A stretch of DNA of 42,680 nt from an uncultured Blastocatellia bacterium. GTDB taxonomy: Bacteria; Acidobacteriota; Blastocatellia; Pyrinomonadales; Pyrinomonadaceae. Numbering within the stretch: position 1 is the first letter of the stretch; every line of letters begins with the position of its first letter. Position numbers and translations under genes: made by a program. The notes below the pieces were generated by a model that was not told the origin of the DNA, searched no databases, and saw only the letters and a list, made by a program, of their open reading frames with translations. This document shows positions 40,666 to 42,680 of the stretch, piece by piece. Location of the stretch: the NCBI GenBank assembly GCA_946480785.1, contig CAMLLD010000057.1, forward strand, positions 1 through 42,680, in the 5' to 3' direction.

Positions 40666-41793
40666 TTACGAATGCGAGTGTTCCCAATACCGCTGCTGGA
40701 CGCGCTTGGCCCAACTCCAGAAGCGATTCTGTCTGACGGTGGCCGGCTCGTCTGTCCAAAGATGCTTTCGCAGGTAAAGACCGTCGCCACCGACTTCCTC
40801 GATCACAAACCTCATTTCGTGCTGATACTGCGTGACGGGTTCGTGTCCTTCGATTGTCGCCGCGAGGTTCGCCGCCGCAACCTCAGCCTGACGCACTGCC
40901 ATGTGGCCCATCTTTGGTCCGTCGAAGTTCACGCAATCACCAACGGCGTAAAGTCGTTCGTGACCGAGGACACGCATCGTCGCATCGACGTTGATGTAGC
41001 CTTCCGGGTTCGTGATGCCCACGTATGAGGCGGCGGAAGATCCGCGGAATGGCGGCACGAGCATCAGCAGGTTGTAATTGATTCGATCTCCGCTGCTCGT
41101 GATAGCTGAGTTCTCTGTGAGCGATTCAATGCTCAGGTTTGGTAGAAACTCTATTTCATGGTGGGCGAGTGCTTTCCTGATTATGGTAGCCGCAGTCGCG
41201 TCGCCCAACTCCGATTCCAGCGTGCACGGGCTGACTATCGTTATTCTGACGTTCTTGCGTTGGCCCTTCTCTTCCAGCAGGCGTGCCAGAGCAAACGCGC
41301 TTTCGTAAACGGGAACAGGCAAACGCGCGCCGGGGCATTGACCAAACACGGCTCGTCCTTCTTTGAACGTCTTGATGGCGTTACCGAATTTGATCGCTTT
41401 ATCGACACTCAAAAGATGTTGCGCGTGTTCGTAAAAGCCATGAATGCGTTCGGTTGCCAACCGGCGACCAAGCGCAAAAACGAGGTAGTCGTAGCCGAGC
41501 TTTCCTTCGACTTCACCATGCGCGATGGTTACGGTTCTTTCGAATGGATCGATACGCGCGACCTCGGCTTCGATGAAGTTGATGCGCCGGTTCAACATGG
41601 CATTCCGCAGGTCAAAGGAAACGTCCTCCGGCTCGCATTTGCCGAACGCGAGCCTGACCAGCGCCGGATAGAAAACGAAATTCCTGCTGCGCGACACGAG
41701 CGTGATTTGATGCTCGTCGCTGAGCTGCGCGGCCAGACGCTCAGCCGTTACCACGCCAGCAAACCCGCCTCCGAGGATGAGTACTCTCGCCAT
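40666..41793 (-). CDS. FAD-dependent oxidoreductase, NDH-2/sulfide:quinone reductase-like
   Basis: 375 aa. An N-terminal FAD motif (LILGGGFAGVVTAERL), the ESAFALARLLEEKG region and a C-terminal FAD motif (LYAVGDCVNFDGPKMGHMA) are typical of single-subunit NADH:quinone and sulfide:quinone oxidoreductases. Cys residues are at about 52 (FGKCEPED), 152 (GQCPGA), 188 (SPCTLES) and 292 (GDC), but they do not fall in an obvious SQR trio, so NADH or another donor is as likely. The amphipathic tail (FWSWAKRVQQRYW) could hold it at the membrane. It begins 2 nt after the upstream Usp stop. It could feed electrons to the quinone pool used by the cytochrome locus, which is inference from context only. Confidence 0.85.
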   Translation of the reverse strand: MARVLILGGGFAGVVTAERLAAQLSDEHQITLVSRSRNFVFYPALVRLAFGKCEPEDVSFDLRNAMLNRRINFIEAEVARIDPFERTVTIAHGEVEGKLGYDYLVFALGRRLATERIHGFYEHAQHLLSVDKAIKFGNAIKTFKEGRAVFGQCPGARLPVPVYESAFALARLLEEKGQRKNVRITIVSPCTLESELGDATAATIIRKALAHHEIEFLPNLSIESLTENSAITSSGDRINYNLLMLVPPFRGSSAASYVGITNPEGYINVDATMRVLGHERLYAVGDCVNFDGPKMGHMAVRQAEVAAANLAATIEGHEPVTQYQHEMRFVIEEVGGDGLYLRKHLWTDEPATVRQNRFWSWAKRVQQRYWEHSHS

Positions 41794-41795
41794 CG

Positions 41796-42293
41796 CTACT
41801 GCCCTTTCGTTTTCTCTTGCTGTTGGTCTTTGGAGGTTTCCTCAACCGCGGGACAACGGACCACTTCGACCGAGCACTTCGCGTGAGAGACAACTGCCTG
41901 CGAAACGGAACCGAGCAGCAACCGTTTCCACCCGCCGTAGCCATGCGAGCCCACCACGATGAGATCGGCGCGCCAATGTTCGGCTTCGTCTAAAATCGTC
42001 GGCCGCGGTGAACCCGGCGCCAATAAAGCGTCGGTTGAGACGGTCTTATTGGATTTGAGCTTTTGTAGTGCGTGCTCGACGATGTTTCGACCTTGCTGTC
42101 GCAGCGCACCATCGAGTTCCTCAAAGTAATGCGGTGGCAATGCCCAAACCTCGGGAGTAATCGGCACAGTGGGCGTGCTTTCCACCGCGGTCAGAACCTT
42201 CACCGTTGAGCCTTGCGGCCAGGGCCGGCGGGCGACCTCCTCAACCGCCGCATCGCTGCAAGGCGAACCATCGATTGCTAATAAAATTTTCAT
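41796..42293 (-). CDS. Universal stress protein (single UspA domain)
   Basis: 165 aa. The opening MKILLAIDGSPCSDAAVEEV and the ATP-binding loop GSHGYGGWKRLLLGSVS (Gx2Gx9GS type) are both present, so it should bind ATP. A charged tail (SKDQQQEKTKGQ) follows. First gene of the five-gene operon that ends at 36727. GAGG lies about 8 nt before the ATG. Presumably soluble and cytoplasmic. Confidence 0.92.
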   Translation of the reverse strand: MKILLAIDGSPCSDAAVEEVARRPWPQGSTVKVLTAVESTPTVPITPEVWALPPHYFEELDGALRQQGRNIVEHALQKLKSNKTVSTDALLAPGSPRPTILDEAEHWRADLIVVGSHGYGGWKRLLLGSVSQAVVSHAKCSVEVVRCPAVEETSKDQQQEKTKGQ

Positions 42294-42413
42294 AACACTA
42301 CCTCGCGCAGGACGCTGTGCACGACCCGTTCCACTTGCGGGTTGATTAATTTTTCGGGGAAAAGCAGGAGGGAGTGCGAGGTATTTCGCAGCGTAATTGA
42401 AATTTCGCGCAGT

Positions 42414-42483
42414 GGTTGAACTCCGAAGGAGTTCGCGAATTCGAGCCCGGTTGAACTCCGAAGGAGTTCGCGAATTCGAGCCC
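42414..42483. repeat. Perfect 35-bp direct repeat, two adjoining copies
   Basis: Copies at 42414..42448 and 42449..42483 are identical. Each contains two small palindromes, AACTCC-GAA-GGAGTT and CGAATTCG, so each copy can fold into hairpins. Confidence 0.85.
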
Positions 42484-42500
42484 AGGGTTTCTACCCTGGG
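42481..42500. repeat. Perfect hairpin (8-bp stem, 4-nt loop)
   Basis: CCCAGGGT-TTCT-ACCCTGGG directly follows the 35-bp repeats. No T-run follows on either strand, so it is listed as part of the repeat mosaic and not as a terminator. Confidence 0.8.
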
Positions 42501-42521
42501 TAATAAAAGAACGCGCGCGCG

Positions 42522-42579
42522 AAACGCTGAAAGCGTTGGCGAACCCGGTTCGCGATCCTAGCCAACGCTTTCAGCGTTT
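42522..42579. repeat. Long inverted repeat (19-bp perfect arms, 20-nt loop)
   Basis: Arms at 42522..42540 and 42561..42579 are exact reverse complements, with the core CGCTGAAAGCGTTGGC. The loop holds another small palindrome (GAACC-C-GGTTC). Confidence 0.85.
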
Positions 42580-42605
42580 GCAGGCTCTCTGATGGTCTTC
42601 TTCCC

Positions 42606-42630
42606 AGGGTGGTCGCTACGCTCCGACCCT
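42606..42630. repeat. Imperfect inverted repeat
   Basis: AGGGT (42606..42610) pairs with ACCCT (42626..42630), and GGTCG pairs with CGACC inside it. It resembles the other short-repeat modules next to it. Confidence 0.5.
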
Positions 42631-42653
42631 GATGTTATGAAGCAGCGCCTCCA

Positions 42654-42676
42654 TTCGTGAGTGCTAGACTCACGAA
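42654..42676. repeat. Inverted repeat (9-bp perfect arms, 5-nt loop)
   Basis: TTCGTGAGT-GCTAG-ACTCACGAA, ending 4 nt before the window edge. It may continue as part of a larger repeat outside the window. Confidence 0.75.
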
Positions 42677-42680
42677 CAGT

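Larger units (their letters stand above)
42294..42680. other. Gene-free right edge: operon leader, then a repeat mosaic
   Basis: No convincing gene is seen. The left part (42294..42413) must hold the promoter of the stress operon, though I see no clear -35/-10 pair. From 42414 on it is filled with direct and inverted repeats described separately. Confidence 0.6.

Noticed and set aside
40666..41793. Firm assignment as sulfide:quinone oxidoreductase
   Set aside because: The Cys positions do not line up clearly with the catalytic trio, so only the broader NDH-2/SQR family is supported.
42414..42483. CRISPR array
   Set aside because: The two 35-bp copies adjoin directly, with no spacers, and no cas gene is present.
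42481..42500. Rho-independent terminator
   Set aside because: The hairpin is perfect, but neither strand has a T-run right after it.

Overview
The window looks like chromosome of an Acidobacteriota member. The clearest hint is a permease of the acidobacterial orphan (ADOP) type at 24156..26588; the abundance of M28 peptidase and multihaem cytochrome genes and the moderate GC content fit. This placement is an inference from gene content, because no rRNA or marker gene is present. I see no tRNA, rRNA, CRISPR array or insertion sequence.

Left half (1..22795, all minus strand, read right to left): one tightly packed lipopeptide operon. It runs from a B12-type radical SAM methyltransferase-like protein (PhpK type), through a membrane-anchored M28 zinc peptidase, to three non-ribosomal peptide synthetases. 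These are NRPS A (FAAL-ACP-C-A-PCP-E), NRPS B (C-A-PCP-C-A-PCP-C-TauD) and NRPS C (C-A-PCP..., cut by the window edge). Gaps are 30, 22, -8 and 24 nt. The assembly line should start with a fatty acid, add a residue that is epimerised to D, then one of unclear identity, then probably Asn. A further residue, possibly hydroxylated, follows. The first two steps (acyl-D-residue) plus a membrane peptidase resemble the prodrug logic of colibactin-type pathways, but with a metallopeptidase.

Middle (22796..28698): a Crp/Fnr-like regulator, a divergent orphan FtsX/MacB-type permease, a MerA-like flavoprotein disulfide oxidoreductase and a VOC protein with a C-terminal extension.

Right half (28802..36599, minus strand): a multihaem electron-transfer locus. 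A Crp-type regulator is followed by a decahaem MtrA/DmsE-like cytochrome, an MtrB/PioB-like outer-membrane barrel, a cytochrome with 17 canonical haem sites plus one CX5CH site, a monohaem cytochrome and a three-helix NapC/NrfH-like octahaem protein. Together they could move electrons between the quinone pool and the cell exterior. Two near-consensus CRP palindromes lie in this locus, and the regulator carries the CRP-type RETxxR recognition motif that fits them.

Far right (36727..42293, minus strand): a five-gene operon with gaps of 2 to 17 nt encodes a universal stress protein, an NDH-2/SQR-like flavoprotein, a zinc alcohol dehydrogenase, a tandem universal stress protein and a GCS2-CBS fusion. 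It resembles an energy-limitation or low-oxygen stress module. The last 270 bases are a mosaic of direct and inverted repeats without genes.
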